Shown piece by piece: positions 33,781 through 43,573 of a stretch of DNA of 64,000 bases. Source of the DNA: Streptomyces katrae (lineage in GTDB: Bacteria; Actinomycetota; Actinomycetes; Streptomycetales; Streptomycetaceae). The stretch covers positions 2,294,001 to 2,358,000 of the forward strand of contig NZ_CP020042.1 of assembly GCF_002028425.1 (NCBI RefSeq). Direction: 5' to 3'. The notes beneath the pieces are model-generated. The model had not been told where the DNA came from, did no database searches, and saw nothing but the letters and a program-made list of their open reading frames with translations. Made by a program: the position numbers and the translations under genes. Within the stretch, counting starts at the first letter, position 1. Each line of letters starts with the position of its first letter.

Positions 33781-35562
33781 ATGCCGGTTTCCGTAACCCT
33801 TCCGGCGCTCGGTGAGAGCGTCACCGAGGGCACTGTCACCCGTTGGCTGAAGGCCGAGGGCGAGCGCGTCGAGGCCGACGAGCCGCTGCTCGAGGTCTCG
33901 ACCGACAAGGTCGACACCGAGATCCCCTCCCCCGTCTCCGGCATCCTCGCGTCCATCAAGGTCGCCGAGGACGAGACCGTCGAGGTCGGTGCCGAGCTCG
34001 CGATCATCGACGACGGCTCGGGCGCCGCTGCCCCGGCCGCCGCTCCGGCCGCCGAGCCCGCCGCCGCCCCGGCGCCCGTCGCCGAGGCCCCGGCCGCCCC
34101 CGCACCGGCCGAGACCCCGGCTGCCCCGGCCCCCGCCGCCGCTCCGGCCGCGTCCGGCACCGATGTCGTGCTCCCCGCCCTGGGCGAGTCCGTCACCGAG
34201 GGCACCGTCACCCGCTGGCTGAAGGAGGTCGGCGAGTCCGTCGAGGCCGACGAGCCGCTGCTCGAGGTCTCCACGGACAAGGTCGACACCGAGATCCCCG
34301 CGCCGGTTTCCGGCACCCTGCTGGAGATCCTGGTCGCCGAGGACGAGACCGCCGAGGTCGGCGCCCGTCTGGCCGTCATCGGTGTCGCGGGCGCCGCTCC
34401 GGCCGCCGCCGCTCCGGCTCCGGCCGCGGCTCCGGCTCCGGCCGCCCCGGCCGCTCCGGCCGCTCCGGTCGCCGCCCCGGCCCCGGTCGCCCCCGCGGCG
34501 CCGGTCGCCGCTCCGGCCCCGGTCGCCCCGGCTGCCCCGGTGGCCGCTCCGGCTCCGGTGGCTCCGGCCGCTCCGGCGCCGGTCGCCGCTCCGGCTCCGG
34601 TCGCTCCGGCCGCCCCCGCCGCCCCGGCCCCGGCCGGTGACGAGGGCGCCTACGTGACCCCGCTGGTGCGCAAGCTCGCCTCGGAGTCCGGTGTCAACCT
34701 GGCGACGGTCACGGGCACCGGTGTCGGTGGCCGTATCCGCAAGCAGGACGTCCTGGCCGCCGCCGAGGCCGCCAAGGCCGCCGCCGCTCCGGCTCCGGCC
34801 GCCGCCCCGGCCGCCGCCAAGGCTCCGGCCGCGGTGTCCGAGCTGCGCGGTCAGACGGTCAAGATGACCCGCATGCGCAAGGTCATCGGCGACAACATGA
34901 TGAAGGCCCTGCACTCGCAGGCGCAGCTCAGCTCCGTGGTCGAGGTGGACATCACCAAGATCATGAAGCTGCGCGAGAAGGCCAAGGCCGGCTTCCTCGC
35001 CCGCGAGGGCGTCAAGCTGTCCCCGATGCCGTTCTTCGTCAAGGCCGCTGCCCAGGCGCTGAAGGCCCACGCGGTCGTCAACGCCCGGATCAACGACGAC
35101 GAGGGCACCATCACCTACTTCGACTCGGAGAACATCGGCATCGCCGTGGACTCCGAGAAGGGCCTGATGACCCCGGTCATCAAGGGTGCCGGTGACCTCA
35201 ACCTGGCGGGCATCTCCAAGGCGACCGCCGACCTGGCCGCCAAGGTCCGCGGCAACAAGATCACCCCGGACGAGCTGTCCGGCGCGACCTTCACCATCAG
35301 CAACACCGGCTCGCGCGGTGCGCTGTTCGACACGGTGATCGTTCCGCCGAACCAGGTCGCGATCCTGGGCATCGGTGCCACGGTCAAGCGCCCGGTGGTC
35401 ATCGAGACCGAAGAGGGCACCGTCATCGGCGTCCGCGACATGACGTACCTGACCCTGTCCTACGACCACCGCCTGGTGGACGGCGCGGACGCGGCCCGGT
35501 ACCTCACCGCCGTGAAGGCGATCCTCGAGGCCGGCGAGTTCGAGGTCGAGCTCGGCCTGTAA
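33781..35562 (+). CDS. sucB: Dihydrolipoamide acyltransferase (E2), two lipoyl domains
   Basis: A 593-aa E2 usually named 2-oxoglutarate dehydrogenase E2. Two near-identical lipoyl domains (residues about 1-78 and 127-205) each carry the lipoyl-lysine in [12 protein letters not shown]. They are followed by an Ala-Pro linker of repeated APVAP units, an E3/E1-binding domain ([23 protein letters not shown]), and a catalytic domain with [15 protein letters not shown]. In actinobacteria this E2 can serve pyruvate and 2-oxoglutarate dehydrogenases together. Flanking lpdA and aceE, and nearby lipA/lipB, fit a PDH role. Confidence 0.92.
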   Translation: MPVSVTLPALGESVTEGTVTRWLKAEGERVEADEPLLEVSTDKVDTEIPSPVSGILASIKVAEDETVEVGAELAIIDDGSGAAAPAAAPAAEPAAAPAPVAEAPAAPAPAETPAAPAPAAAPAASGTDVVLPALGESVTEGTVTRWLKEVGESVEADEPLLEVSTDKVDTEIPAPVSGTLLEILVAEDETAEVGARLAVIGVAGAAPAAAAPAPAAAPAPAAPAAPAAPVAAPAPVAPAAPVAAPAPVAPAAPVAAPAPVAPAAPAPVAAPAPVAPAAPAAPAPAGDEGAYVTPLVRKLASESGVNLATVTGTGVGGRIRKQDVLAAAEAAKAAAAPAPAAAPAAAKAPAAVSELRGQTVKMTRMRKVIGDNMMKALHSQAQLSSVVEVDITKIMKLREKAKAGFLAREGVKLSPMPFFVKAAAQALKAHAVVNARINDDEGTITYFDSENIGIAVDSEKGLMTPVIKGAGDLNLAGISKATADLAAKVRGNKITPDELSGATFTISNTGSRGALFDTVIVPPNQVAILGIGATVKRPVVIETEEGTVIGVRDMTYLTLSYDHRLVDGADAARYLTAVKAILEAGEFEVELGL

Positions 35563-35590
35563 GGCCCGAGCGCGCAGTGATCTGCCGCTT

Positions 35591-35630
35591 ACGGCGCCCC
35601 CGCCCGGATTCGTCCGGGCGGGGGCGCCGT
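35591..35630. terminator. Perfect 18-bp terminator stem with TTCG loop
   Basis: ACGGCGCCCCCGCCCGGA (35591-35608) and its exact complement (35613-35630) close a TTCG tetraloop after the E2 gene. It separates the lpdA-sucB unit from the GntR gene. Confidence 0.88.
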
Positions 35631-35718
35631 CGTTGTGCCGCCTCGCGCCGCCGTTGTAACGAGCCTCACCCTGCGTCCCTGACCACGAACGCATCGGAGC
35701 AGGCCACGGCGGCCTTAT

Positions 35719-35728
35719 TGTCTAGGCA
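35719..35728. promoter_or_regulatory. Candidate autoregulatory site of the GntR gene
   Basis: TGTCTAGGCA is a 10-bp palindrome with one mismatch, 40 nt before the GntR start. The TGTC...GACA-like half-sites resemble FadR-subfamily operators. Short, so weakly supported. Confidence 0.3.
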
Positions 35729-35768
35729 TCAGGCCCCGCGTGTCCGCACACACAGGAGTTGAACCCCG

Positions 35769-36398
35769 ATGATCACCCCACCCGTCGTGCACTCGCTGCG
35801 CGAGCAGATCCGCGAGCACATCGTGGAGGGGATCGTCAGCGGCCGCTGGAAGCCCGGCGAGCGGATCGTCGAGCGGCGGATCGCGGTCGAGCTGGAGGTC
35901 AGCCAGACGCCCGTGCGGGAGGCCCTGCGCGAGCTGGAGACCTTGCGGCTGATCGAGTCGGCGCCGAACAAGGGCGTGCGCGTGCGCAACCTCTCGGCGG
36001 CCGACCTGGAGGAGATCTACCCCGTCCGGGCCGGTCTGGAGCAGATCGCGGCCGAACTGGCCGCGCCGCGGCTGGCGGCCGACTGCTCGGCGCTGGAGCC
36101 GCACGTGGCGGCCCTGTGGGAGGCCGACCGGGTCCAGGACGGCACGGCGCAGGTGCGGCACACGGTGGGCTTCCACCGGGAGCTGGTGCGGGCGGCCGGG
36201 AACAGCGTGCTGCTGCACACCTGGGAGAGCCTGGGGATCGAGGTCTTCACGGCCCTGTCGATCCGGTGGCTGGGAACCGTCCAGAAGTCGTACGCCGAGG
36301 AGCACGAGGCGCTCGTCGCGGCCTTCCGCAGCCAGGACCCGGATATCGGGGTGCTGGTGAAGCGGCATGTCCTGGGCTGTGCCCCGCGGAGCGCCTGA
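35769..36398 (+). CDS. GntR-family (FadR/FCD) transcriptional regulator
   Basis: A 209-aa repressor-type protein. The N-terminal winged helix (IREHIVEGIVSGRWKPGERIVERRIAVELEVSQTPVREALREL) has the typical recognition helix VSQTPVREAL. The all-helical C-terminal FCD domain has an Asp/His-type ligand pocket around ELVRAAGNSVLL and the terminal EEHEALVAAF. AGGAG precedes the ATG. It lies between the E2 gene and aceE, and a perfect palindrome covers the aceE promoter, so pyruvate-linked control of aceE is the leading hypothesis. Confidence 0.9.
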   Translation: MITPPVVHSLREQIREHIVEGIVSGRWKPGERIVERRIAVELEVSQTPVREALRELETLRLIESAPNKGVRVRNLSAADLEEIYPVRAGLEQIAAELAAPRLAADCSALEPHVAALWEADRVQDGTAQVRHTVGFHRELVRAAGNSVLLHTWESLGIEVFTALSIRWLGTVQKSYAEEHEALVAAFRSQDPDIGVLVKRHVLGCAPRSA

Positions 36399-36551
36399 CC
36401 CCGCCGACCCCTCCCTGACCTGCAGTTTTCGGCGATCCTCCAGGGGATCTCCAGCGTTTTGGCGTGTACTGATGAAACCGGCACGGCGTGCCTGTGTTCA
36501 TGGCACCCGGTGCCGACTTTCGCCAGAGCGTCGAATATTCGTCACTTTTAT

Positions 36552-36581
36552 TTGATCGATCATCGATCAGGGATTTACAGT
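36552..36581 (+). promoter_or_regulatory. aceE promoter with 17-bp palindromic operator
   Basis: TTGATC (-35, 36552-36557) and TACAGT (-10, 36576-36581) are 18 nt apart. The perfect palindrome TGATCGATCATCGATCA (36553-36569) overlaps the -35 box and spacer, an arrangement typical of repression. The leader to the ATG is about 90 nt. Confidence 0.65.
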
Positions 36582-36677
36582 CACTGCGGGCCCCAACCCG
36601 GGCCCTTCGGCCCTGTCCTGCCCGTCAGGGTTTTCTTCACCACCTCCTCTCCTTTGTCCGGAAGGCGGCGCACACCG

Positions 36678-39359
36678 ATGTCCGACCCCGTAGGAAAGCT
36701 TCCGAGCGAGCTCGACCAGCTCCCGGACCGCGACACCGAAGAGACCGCCGAATGGGCGGCCTCCCTCGACGCCGTCGCCAAGGCCGCCGGTACGCGCCGC
36801 GCCGAATACCTGCTCCGCCGCACGCTCCAGCACGCCGAGGCCGCCGGCCTGGCCCTGCCGAAGCTGCTGGAGACGGACTACGTCAACACCATCCCCACCT
36901 CCGCGGAGCCCGAGTTCCCGGGCGACGAGGAGATGGAAGCCAAGATCACCGCCTGGAACCGCTGGAACGCGGCCGCCATGGTGACCCGCGGCTCCAAGTA
37001 CGGCGTCGGCGGCCACATCGCCACCTTCGCCTCGGCGGCCTGGCTCTACGAGACCGGCTTCCAGCACTTCTTCCGCGGGAAGGAGGCCGACGGATCGGGC
37101 GACCAGCTCTACATCCAGGGCCACGCCTCCCCCGGCATCTACGCCCGCGCCTTCCTCGACGGGCGCATCTCCGAGCAGCAGCTCGACAACTTCCGCCAGG
37201 AGTCCGGCGGCAACGGCCTGCCGTCCTACCCGCACCCGCGGCGCCTGCCGTGGCTGTGGGAGTTCCCCACGGTCTCCATGGGCCTCGGCCCGCTCTCCGC
37301 GATCTACCAGGCGCGCTTCAACCGCTACCTGCAGAACCGCAACATCAAGGACACCTCCAACTCGCACGTCTGGGCCTTCCTCGGCGACGGCGAGATGGAC
37401 GAGCCCGAGTCGACCGCCGCCCTGGCCCTGGCCTCCCGCGAGCAGCTCGACAACCTGACGTTCGTCATCAACTGCAACCTGCAGCGCCTCGACGGCCCGG
37501 TCCGTGCGAACTTCCGCGTGGTCCAGGAGCTGGAGGCCCAGTTCCGCGGTGCCGGCTGGAACGTCATCAAGACCCTGTGGGGCTCCGCCTGGGACGAGCT
37601 GTTCCAGCTCGACACCACGGGCGCCCTGGTCCGCCGCATCCGCGAGGTGCCGGACGCGCAGTTCCAGACGTACGCGACCCGCGACGTGGCCTACATCCGC
37701 CAGCACTTCTTCGGCGCCAACGCCGAGCTCGTGCAGCTGGCCGGCGTGCTGTCCGACGCGAAGATCGCCGAGTGCTTCCACAGCTCCCGCGGCGGCCACG
37801 AGCCCCGCAAGGTGTACGCCGCGTACAAGGCCGCCCTGGCGCACAAGGGCGCGCCGACGGTGATCCTGGCGCAGACCGTCAAGGGCCACACGCTGGGTGC
37901 CGGGTTCGAGTCGAAGAACGCGAACCACCAGATGAAGAAGCTCACGGTCGACGAGTTCAAGGACATGCGCGACCTGCTGGGCCTGCCGATCCCGGACAGC
38001 GCCTTCGTCGACGGCAAGGTCCCGTACGGCCACCCGGGCGCCGACAGCCCCGAGGTGCGGTACCTGCACGAGCGCCGCGCGGCCCTCGGCGGCCCCGCCC
38101 CGGCCCGCAAGGTCCACCACGTGGCCCTTCCGGCCCCGGCCGAGCGCTCCTTCGCCCCGCTCATCAAGGGTTCCGGCAAGCAGGAGATGGCCACCACCAT
38201 GGCCTTCGTCCGCCTCGTCAAGGACCTGATGCGGGACAAGGAGACCGGCAAGCGCTGGGTGCCGATCGTCCCCGACGAGGCCCGTACCTTCGGTATGGAG
38301 TCCCTGTTCCCGTCGGCCGGCATCTACTCGCCGCTGGGCCAGACGTACGAGCCGGTCGACCGCGACCAGCTGATGTACTACAAGGAGGCCAAGGACGGCC
38401 AGATCCTCAACGAGGGGATCACCGAGGCCGGCGCCATGGCCGACTTCATCGCCGCCTGCACGTCGTACGCGACGCACGGCGAGCCGATGATCCCGTTCTA
38501 CATCTTCTACTCGATGTTCGGCTGGCAGCGCACCGCCGACCAGATGTGGCAGCTCGCCGACCAGCTCGGCAAGGGCTTCATCGTCGGCGCCACCGCCGGC
38601 CGCACCACCCTGACCGGCGAGGGCCTGCAGCACGCGGACGGCCACTCGCACCTGATCGCGTCCACGAACCCGGCGTCGCTCAACTACGACCCGGCGTTCG
38701 CGTACGAGATCGCGGTCATCGTCAAGGACGGCCTGCGCCGGATGTACGGCGAGCAGCCGGAAGACGTCTTCTACTACCTGACGGTCTACAACGAGCCGAA
38801 GGTGCAGCCGGCCATGCCCGAGGGCGTGGAGGAGGGCATCCTCAAGGGCCTGTACCGGTTCAACACGGCCGCCGCCCTGGAGGCCGCCCCGGCCGCCGAC
38901 TCCCCGAAGATCCAGCTCATGGCCTCGGGTACGGCGATCCACTGGGTCCTGGAGGCGCAGCAGCTGCTGGCCGCCGACTGGAACGTGGCCGCCGACGTGT
39001 GGTCGGCCACCTCGTGGGGCGAGCTGCGCCGCGACGCGCTGGAGTGCGACGAGGCCCTGCTGCGCGGCGAGGAGCGCACCCCGTACGTCACCCGCGTGCT
39101 GGAGGGCGCCCCGGGCCCGGTCCTGGCGGTGTCCGACTGGATGCGCCAGGTCCCGGACCAGATCAGCCAGTGGGTCCCGCAGGACTACACCTCGCTGGGC
39201 ACGGACGGCTTCGGCCTCTCCGACACCCGTGAGGGCGCCCGCCGCCACTTCGGCGTCGACGCGCAGTCCATCGTGGTCGCGGCCCTGGCCCAGCTGGCCC
39301 GCCGCGGCGAGGTCCCGGCGTCGGCCGTCAAGGAGGCCCGCGAGCGCTACGGCCTGTAG
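36678..39359 (+). CDS. aceE: Pyruvate dehydrogenase E1, homodimeric
   Basis: An 893-aa thiamine-diphosphate enzyme that decarboxylates pyruvate and acetylates lipoyl-E2. Length and order match the homodimeric E1: N-terminal [21 protein letters not shown], the ThDP/Mg motif from [12 protein letters not shown] to [11 protein letters not shown], and the central-domain [14 protein letters not shown] with the catalytic Glu region. ATG at 36678 gives [15 protein letters not shown]; the upstream in-frame extension is non-family. E2 and E3 genes lie just upstream. Confidence 0.96.
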   Translation: MSDPVGKLPSELDQLPDRDTEETAEWAASLDAVAKAAGTRRAEYLLRRTLQHAEAAGLALPKLLETDYVNTIPTSAEPEFPGDEEMEAKITAWNRWNAAAMVTRGSKYGVGGHIATFASAAWLYETGFQHFFRGKEADGSGDQLYIQGHASPGIYARAFLDGRISEQQLDNFRQESGGNGLPSYPHPRRLPWLWEFPTVSMGLGPLSAIYQARFNRYLQNRNIKDTSNSHVWAFLGDGEMDEPESTAALALASREQLDNLTFVINCNLQRLDGPVRANFRVVQELEAQFRGAGWNVIKTLWGSAWDELFQLDTTGALVRRIREVPDAQFQTYATRDVAYIRQHFFGANAELVQLAGVLSDAKIAECFHSSRGGHEPRKVYAAYKAALAHKGAPTVILAQTVKGHTLGAGFESKNANHQMKKLTVDEFKDMRDLLGLPIPDSAFVDGKVPYGHPGADSPEVRYLHERRAALGGPAPARKVHHVALPAPAERSFAPLIKGSGKQEMATTMAFVRLVKDLMRDKETGKRWVPIVPDEARTFGMESLFPSAGIYSPLGQTYEPVDRDQLMYYKEAKDGQILNEGITEAGAMADFIAACTSYATHGEPMIPFYIFYSMFGWQRTADQMWQLADQLGKGFIVGATAGRTTLTGEGLQHADGHSHLIASTNPASLNYDPAFAYEIAVIVKDGLRRMYGEQPEDVFYYLTVYNEPKVQPAMPEGVEEGILKGLYRFNTAAALEAAPAADSPKIQLMASGTAIHWVLEAQQLLAADWNVAADVWSATSWGELRRDALECDEALLRGEERTPYVTRVLEGAPGPVLAVSDWMRQVPDQISQWVPQDYTSLGTDGFGLSDTREGARRHFGVDAQSIVVAALAQLARRGEVPASAVKEARERYGL

Positions 39360-39378
39360 GCCCGGGCCCGTCCGACCG

Positions 39379-39414
39379 TGAGGCGGCCCGTCCCTTCGGG
39401 GGCGGGCCGCCTCA
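39379..39414. terminator. aceE terminator
   Basis: TGAGGCGGCCCG(T)CCC and GGG(G)CGGGCCGCCTCA pair around TTCG at 39379-39414, immediately after aceE. Confidence 0.8.
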
Positions 39415-39580
39415 TGTCGTCCACCGGCCCTCGTCCCCGTCGGCCGCCATCTGCCGGAGCGGCACCGCGCCTCCACGCTCTGCCGCTTCGAGTATGGGGC
39501 CGGGCGGGGGACCGGGGACCGGCCTTTGGCCGTATGAGCGGTGGCGGGGCGGGGTGCGAGCCCGGATGCTGTATTCCGTG

Positions 39581-40099
39581 ATGGACGAGACGGAGTTCTG
39601 GGAGATCGTCGACCGTACCCGTGAGGCCGCCGGGGGCGACCCCGAGGAGCACGCGGAGCTGCTCGTGGAACGGCTGACGCAGCTGGATCCCGACTCCGTG
39701 CTGGATTTCGCGCGGCACTTCGAGTCGCGGTACAACCGCGCGTACACCTGGGACCTGTGGGGGGCCGCCTGGGTGCTGCTCGGCGGGGCCAGCGACGACG
39801 CGTTCGACTACTTCCGGTGCTGGCTGATCGGGCAGGGCCGGGAGGTCTTCGAGGGCGCGGTGCACGATCCGGACCAGCTGGCGGAGCTGCTGGGCGAGTT
39901 CGACGAGGAGATCGACGGGGACGGGGAGGAGCTGGGGTACGCGGCCGACGAGGCGTACGAGCAGCTGACCGGGGCGGTGGCCCCGGACCTGGGGATCCCG
40001 TTGCAGGCGGAGGAGCCGGAGGGCGCCCCGCTGGACTTCGAGAACGAAGCCGTGCTCGCGGAGCGCTTCCCCCGGCTCTGGGAACGCTTCGGGGGCTGA
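39581..40099 (+). CDS. DUF4240 protein
   Basis: A 172-aa acidic protein with the DUF4240 opening MDETEFWEIVDRTREAAGGD and the conserved RYNRAYTWDLWGAAWVLLGGASDDAFDYFRCWLIGQGR. Likely cytoplasmic and helical; the family has no established biochemical role. The start at the ATG (39581) fits the family N-terminus; a GTG directly precedes it. It converges on the SDR gene. Confidence 0.82.
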   Translation: MDETEFWEIVDRTREAAGGDPEEHAELLVERLTQLDPDSVLDFARHFESRYNRAYTWDLWGAAWVLLGGASDDAFDYFRCWLIGQGREVFEGAVHDPDQLAELLGEFDEEIDGDGEELGYAADEAYEQLTGAVAPDLGIPLQAEEPEGAPLDFENEAVLAERFPRLWERFGG

Positions 40100-40102
40100 T
40101 CC

Positions 40103-40159
40103 CTAGGGCGTGCGTGCCGGGCGGCCCGGACCCGGCGGGAATTGTCAGACAGGCCCTAG
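40103..40159. repeat. 57-bp inverted-repeat element
   Basis: CTAGGGCGTGCGTGCC... ends with ...CAGACAGGCCCTAG: terminal 7-bp arms CTAGGGC/GCCCTAG, with an inner CCGGGC-type fold. It overlaps the SDR stop codon and lies between convergent genes. It could act as terminator or be a small interspersed repeat. Confidence 0.45.
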
Positions 40160-40932
40160 TAGTGGGTGCCGCCGTCGATGCGGATCTCGGTGCCGGTGAT
40201 GAAGGCGCCGTCCTCGGAGCCCAGCATCGCGACGACGCCGGCGACGGTCTGGGGGCCGGCGAAGCCCTGGCCGAGGGCGGGGGCCAGCTTGGTGAACAGG
40301 GACCAGTCGGTGTCCTCGGGCAGGCCCGGGCCGGTGCCGGTGGTCATGCCGCTCTCGATGGAGCCGGGGGCGACGGAGACGAAGCGCAGGCCCTGCTTGC
40401 TGTACTCGGCGGCGAGGGCGTGGGTCATCGACTGGATGCCGCCCTTGCTGGCCGCGTAGGCGGACATGTAGGGGTGCGCGAAGCTCGCCGAGGTGGAGCT
40501 GAAGTTCACGACGACCGGCTGGTCGCCCGCCAGCAGGGCGGGCAGGGACTCGCGGATCATCAGGAAGGTGCCGGTCAGGTTGACCGCGATGACCTTGTTC
40601 CAGAAGTCCAGGGTGGTCTGGTGGGTGTGCGCGGAGCGCAGTATGCCCGCCGCGTTGACCAGTACGTCGAAGCTGCCGCCGCCGAGGGCGTCGACGGCGG
40701 CGGCGACGCCCTCCTTGACCGAGGCCTCGTCGGATATGTCCAGGACGGCGGTGGTCAGCCGGCCGGCGTGGCCGTCGGCGGCCGCCTGCTCGGCGGTGGC
40801 CTTGAGGCCGGCCTCGTTCACGTCCACGGTGTGGACGCGGCCGCCCTCGGACAGAATGCGGTGCACGGTGGCCCGGCCGATGCCGGAGCCGCCGCCGGTG
40901 ATGAGGACGCGACGTCCTTCGTAACGGTTCAT
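40156..40932 (-). CDS. Short-chain dehydrogenase/reductase
   Basis: A 258-aa classical SDR: cofactor motif LITGGGSGIGRATV, NAAG (VLVNAAGIL), catalytic Ser (NFSSTSASF) and YxxxK (YAASKGG). VDVN after strand 2 favours NAD(H). The C-terminal TGTEIRIDGGTHY is typical. Substrate unknown. It is divergent from a TetR gene whose product is the likely regulator, through the palindrome at 40965-40977. Confidence 0.92.
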   Translation of the reverse strand: MNRYEGRRVLITGGGSGIGRATVHRILSEGGRVHTVDVNEAGLKATAEQAAADGHAGRLTTAVLDISDEASVKEGVAAAVDALGGGSFDVLVNAAGILRSAHTHQTTLDFWNKVIAVNLTGTFLMIRESLPALLAGDQPVVVNFSSTSASFAHPYMSAYAASKGGIQSMTHALAAEYSKQGLRFVSVAPGSIESGMTTGTGPGLPEDTDWSLFTKLAPALGQGFAGPQTVAGVVAMLGSEDGAFITGTEIRIDGGTHY

Positions 40933-40964
40933 GGGGTGCAGCGTACCGAGAAGATGACACGTTT

Positions 40965-40977
40965 TGCCAGACTGGCA
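40965..40977. promoter_or_regulatory. Candidate TetR operator
   Basis: TGCCA-GAC-TGGCA is a perfect 5-bp inverted repeat in the 87-bp space between the divergent SDR and TetR genes. A half-like GACTGGC recurs at 40999. Confidence 0.5.
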
Positions 40978-41007
40978 TCAATTGCATCCATCTGATCGGA
41001 CTGGCGG

Positions 41008-41013
41008 TACGCT
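41008..41013 (+). promoter_or_regulatory. -10 box of a likely leaderless transcript
   Basis: TACGCT ends six nt before the GTG of the TetR gene; no Shine-Dalgarno is present. Confidence 0.5.
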
Positions 41014-41019
41014 TCACCC

Positions 41020-41673
41020 GTGAGATCTCCCCGCCCCTACTCCCCCCAGAGCGGCTCCGGAGCCCAGTCGCTGACGGAGCGCCGCAAGGCCGCCACCCAG
41101 CTGGACATCGCCCGCGCCGCCTGCGAGCTCTTCGCCGCGCACGGCCCCGACGGGACCACCGCGGAGGACATCGCGCACCGGGCGGGGGTCGCGCTGCGCA
41201 CGTTCTACCGCTACTTCCGCAACAAGCAGGAGGCCGTGGCCCCGCTGCTCGCGGGCGGCGGCGACGCCTGGCGCGCCCTGCTGGCCGAAGAGGACCCCGC
41301 CACCCCGCTGGCGCAGGCCCTGGAGCGGGCCGTGACCCGCGCCCTGAGCGATTCCAAGGCCGTCGAGGAGGGCCTGGAGGTCACCCGCGGCCTGCTGCGC
41401 GCGGCCGCCACGGACGAGGCCCTGCGCGCCGTCTGGTACCGGGTGAACCAGGAGTCCGAGGAGCGCCTGGTGCCGATCGTGGCCCGGCTGGCGGGTCCGG
41501 AGGCGGACGAGATGTCCGTGCGCCTGGTGTCCGCGGCCGCCACCGGCGCGATCCGCGTCGCACTGGAGCTGTGGTCCGCCGGCGACGCCCCGGTCTCGGG
41601 CCCCGGCTCCCCCGCCGACCTCGCGGTGCGCTGCCTGCGGGAGCTGACCGGCGCGATGCCCCTGCTCCGCTGA
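41020..41673 (+). CDS. TetR-family transcriptional regulator
   Basis: A 217-aa regulator. The helix-turn-helix spans about residues 22-68: KAATQLDIARAACELFAAHG, TTAEDIAHRAGVALRTFYRYF, NKQEAVAPLL. The helical C-terminal domain is a ligand-binding dimerisation unit with no recognised ligand class. It probably represses the divergent SDR gene and itself through the intergenic palindrome. Confidence 0.92.
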   Translation: MRSPRPYSPQSGSGAQSLTERRKAATQLDIARAACELFAAHGPDGTTAEDIAHRAGVALRTFYRYFRNKQEAVAPLLAGGGDAWRALLAEEDPATPLAQALERAVTRALSDSKAVEEGLEVTRGLLRAAATDEALRAVWYRVNQESEERLVPIVARLAGPEADEMSVRLVSAAATGAIRVALELWSAGDAPVSGPGSPADLAVRCLRELTGAMPLLR

Positions 41674-41719
41674 GCGCGGGGCAGGGGCACCGGGAAGAGA
41701 TCGAGCGCTTCGGGAGGGG

Positions 41720-41980
41720 TCAGCGCCAGCCGCCCCAGTCGTCACTCCAGTTGGCGTTGTCCCAGCGGCCCCAGTCGTGGTTGCCGTGGTGGTGCCAGCC
41801 GCTGCGCCAGTTGCCGTTGCCGCAGTCGTCGTCATCGTCCCAGTTGTTGGCCCACCGGGAGTGGCTAGAGCGGTTCCAGTTGCCGTCGTGGTCGTGGGCG
41901 GACGCGCTGCTCAGCGGCAGCAGCGCCAGGGTGATTCCCGCGGCGCCCGCGACGGCGGCACCGATGATCCTACGGCGCAT
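41720..41980 (-). CDS. Small secreted Trp/His/Asp-rich protein
   Basis: An 86-aa protein with a Sec signal (RRRIIGAAVAGAAGITLALLPLSSASA). The mature part, about 57 residues, is extremely rich in Trp, Asn, Asp, Gly and His, with motifs such as HDHDGNW, WDDDDDC and GWHHHGNHDW. A single Cys is present. Metal binding or surface adhesion is imaginable but not shown. GGAGG lies 9 nt before the ATG at 41980, favouring it over the ATG at 41986 (3 nt). Confidence 0.68.
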   Translation of the reverse strand: MRRRIIGAAVAGAAGITLALLPLSSASAHDHDGNWNRSSHSRWANNWDDDDDCGNGNWRSGWHHHGNHDWGRWDNANWSDDWGGWR

Positions 41981-42075
41981 TGTCATGCACCTCCGAACAT
42001 GTATCGCTTATCGGGCTTATCGGGCTTTTACGTCCCAATCAACCGTTACTCCGGTTGGGCGGCCTGTCAAAGGCA

Positions 42076-42119
42076 GGAGGCCCCCCGCCGCTCTCCGAAA
42101 AGAGCGGCGGGGGGCCTCC
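42076..42119. terminator. glnA terminator
   Basis: A perfect 19-bp stem (42076-42094 with 42101-42119) with loop CCGAAA, downstream of glnA on the minus strand. Confidence 0.85.
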
Positions 42120-42163
42120 CAGCAGGCACGATCCCGCCTCAGCGGGCCGATTTACGACTTTTT

Positions 42164-43573
42164 TTACAGGTCGAAGTAGAGCTCGAACTCGTGCGGGTGC
42201 GGACGCTGCGCGATCGGGGCGATCTCGTGCGTGCGCTTGTAGTCGATCCAGGTCTCGATCAGGTCGGGGGTGAAGACACCGCCGGCCAGGAGGTACTCGT
42301 GGTCCTCCTCCAGGGCCTTGAGGACGTCCTCGAGGCTGGTCGGGACCTGCGGGACGTTCGCGTGCTCGTCCGGGGAGAGCTCGTAGAGGTCCTTGTCGAT
42401 CGGCTCCATCGGCTCGATCTTGTTCTTGATGCCGTCGAGGCCCGCGAGGAGCAGCGCCGAGAAGGCGAGGTACGGGTTCGAGGACGGGTCCGGCGCGCGG
42501 AACTCGACGCGCTTGGCCTTCGGGTTCGAGCCCGTGATCGGGATGCGCATGGCGGCGGAGCGGTTGCGCTGCGAGTACACCATGTTGACCGGCGCCTCGA
42601 AGCCCGGGACCAGGCGGTGGTACGAGTTCACCGTCGGGTTGGTGAAGGCGAGGAGCGACGGGGCGTGCTTGAGGATGCCGCCGATGTAGTAGCGGGCGGT
42701 GTCCGACAGGCCCGCGTAGCCGGCCTCGTCGTAGAAGAGCGGCTCGCCGCCGGCCCACAGGGACTGGTGGACGTGCATGCCCGAGCCGTTGTCACCGAAG
42801 ATCGGCTTCGGCATGAAGGTCGCGGTCTTGCCGTTGCGCCAGGCGACGTTCTTCACGATGTACTTGAAGAGCATCAGGTCGTCGGCCGCGGCGAGCAGCG
42901 TGTTGAACTTGTAGTTGATCTCGGCCTGGCCACCGGTGCCGACCTCGTGGTGCTGGCGCTCGACCTGGAGGCCCTGGGCGTCCAGCTCGAGGGAGATCTC
43001 GGCGCGCAGGTCGGCGAAGTGGTCGACCGGGGCTACGGGGAAGTAACCACCCTTGTAGCGGACCTTGTAGCCGCGGTTGTTCTCCTCGGAGCCCGTGTTC
43101 CAGGCGCCGGCCTCGGAGTCGATGTGGTAGAAGCCCTCGTTCGCGGAGGTCGCGAAGCGCACGCTGTCGAACACGTAGAACTCGGCCTCGGGGCCGAAGA
43201 ACGCGGTGTCGGCGATGCCGGTCGAGGCGAGGTAGGCCTCGGCCTTCTTCGCGATGTTGCGCGGGTCGCGGCTGTAGGCCTCACCCGTGATCGGGTCGTG
43301 GATGAAGAAGTTGATGTTGAGCGTCTTGTCCTTGCGGAACGGGTCCAGACGCGCGGTGGTGATGTCGGCACGCAGCGCCATGTCCGACTCGTGGATCGCC
43401 TGGAAGCCGCGGATCGAGGAACCGTCGAAGGCGAGCTCCTCCGCCGGGTCGAACGCTCGCGCCGGGATGGTGAAGTGCTGCATCACACCAGGCAGGTCGC
43501 AGAAGCGGACGTCGACGAACTTGACGTCGTTCTCCTCGATGTACTGCTTCACTTCGTCGGCGTTCTTGAACAT
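42164..43573 (-). CDS. glnA: Glutamine synthetase type I
   Basis: A 469-aa dodecameric GSI-beta that makes glutamine from glutamate, ammonia and ATP. Signatures: DGSSIRGFQ, the ATP-site [36 protein letters not shown], and near the C-terminus [10 protein letters not shown], whose Tyr is the adenylylation site. A GlnR-type operator lies about 105-145 nt upstream. A clear GGAGGAG precedes the ATG. Transcribed alone, divergent from an RDD gene. Confidence 0.97.
   Translation of the reverse strand: MFKNADEVKQYIEENDVKFVDVRFCDLPGVMQHFTIPARAFDPAEELAFDGSSIRGFQAIHESDMALRADITTARLDPFRKDKTLNINFFIHDPITGEAYSRDPRNIAKKAEAYLASTGIADTAFFGPEAEFYVFDSVRFATSANEGFYHIDSEAGAWNTGSEENNRGYKVRYKGGYFPVAPVDHFADLRAEISLELDAQGLQVERQHHEVGTGGQAEINYKFNTLLAAADDLMLFKYIVKNVAWRNGKTATFMPKPIFGDNGSGMHVHQSLWAGGEPLFYDEAGYAGLSDTARYYIGGILKHAPSLLAFTNPTVNSYHRLVPGFEAPVNMVYSQRNRSAAMRIPITGSNPKAKRVEFRAPDPSSNPYLAFSALLLAGLDGIKNKIEPMEPIDKDLYELSPDEHANVPQVPTSLEDVLKALEEDHEYLLAGGVFTPDLIETWIDYKRTHEIAPIAQRPHPHEFELYFDL

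Noticed and set aside
33720-35694. Gly/Arg-rich open frames antisense to or shifted within the E2 gene
   Set aside because: Caused by the Ala-Pro linker repeats; the sense frame has lipoyl and catalytic motifs throughout.
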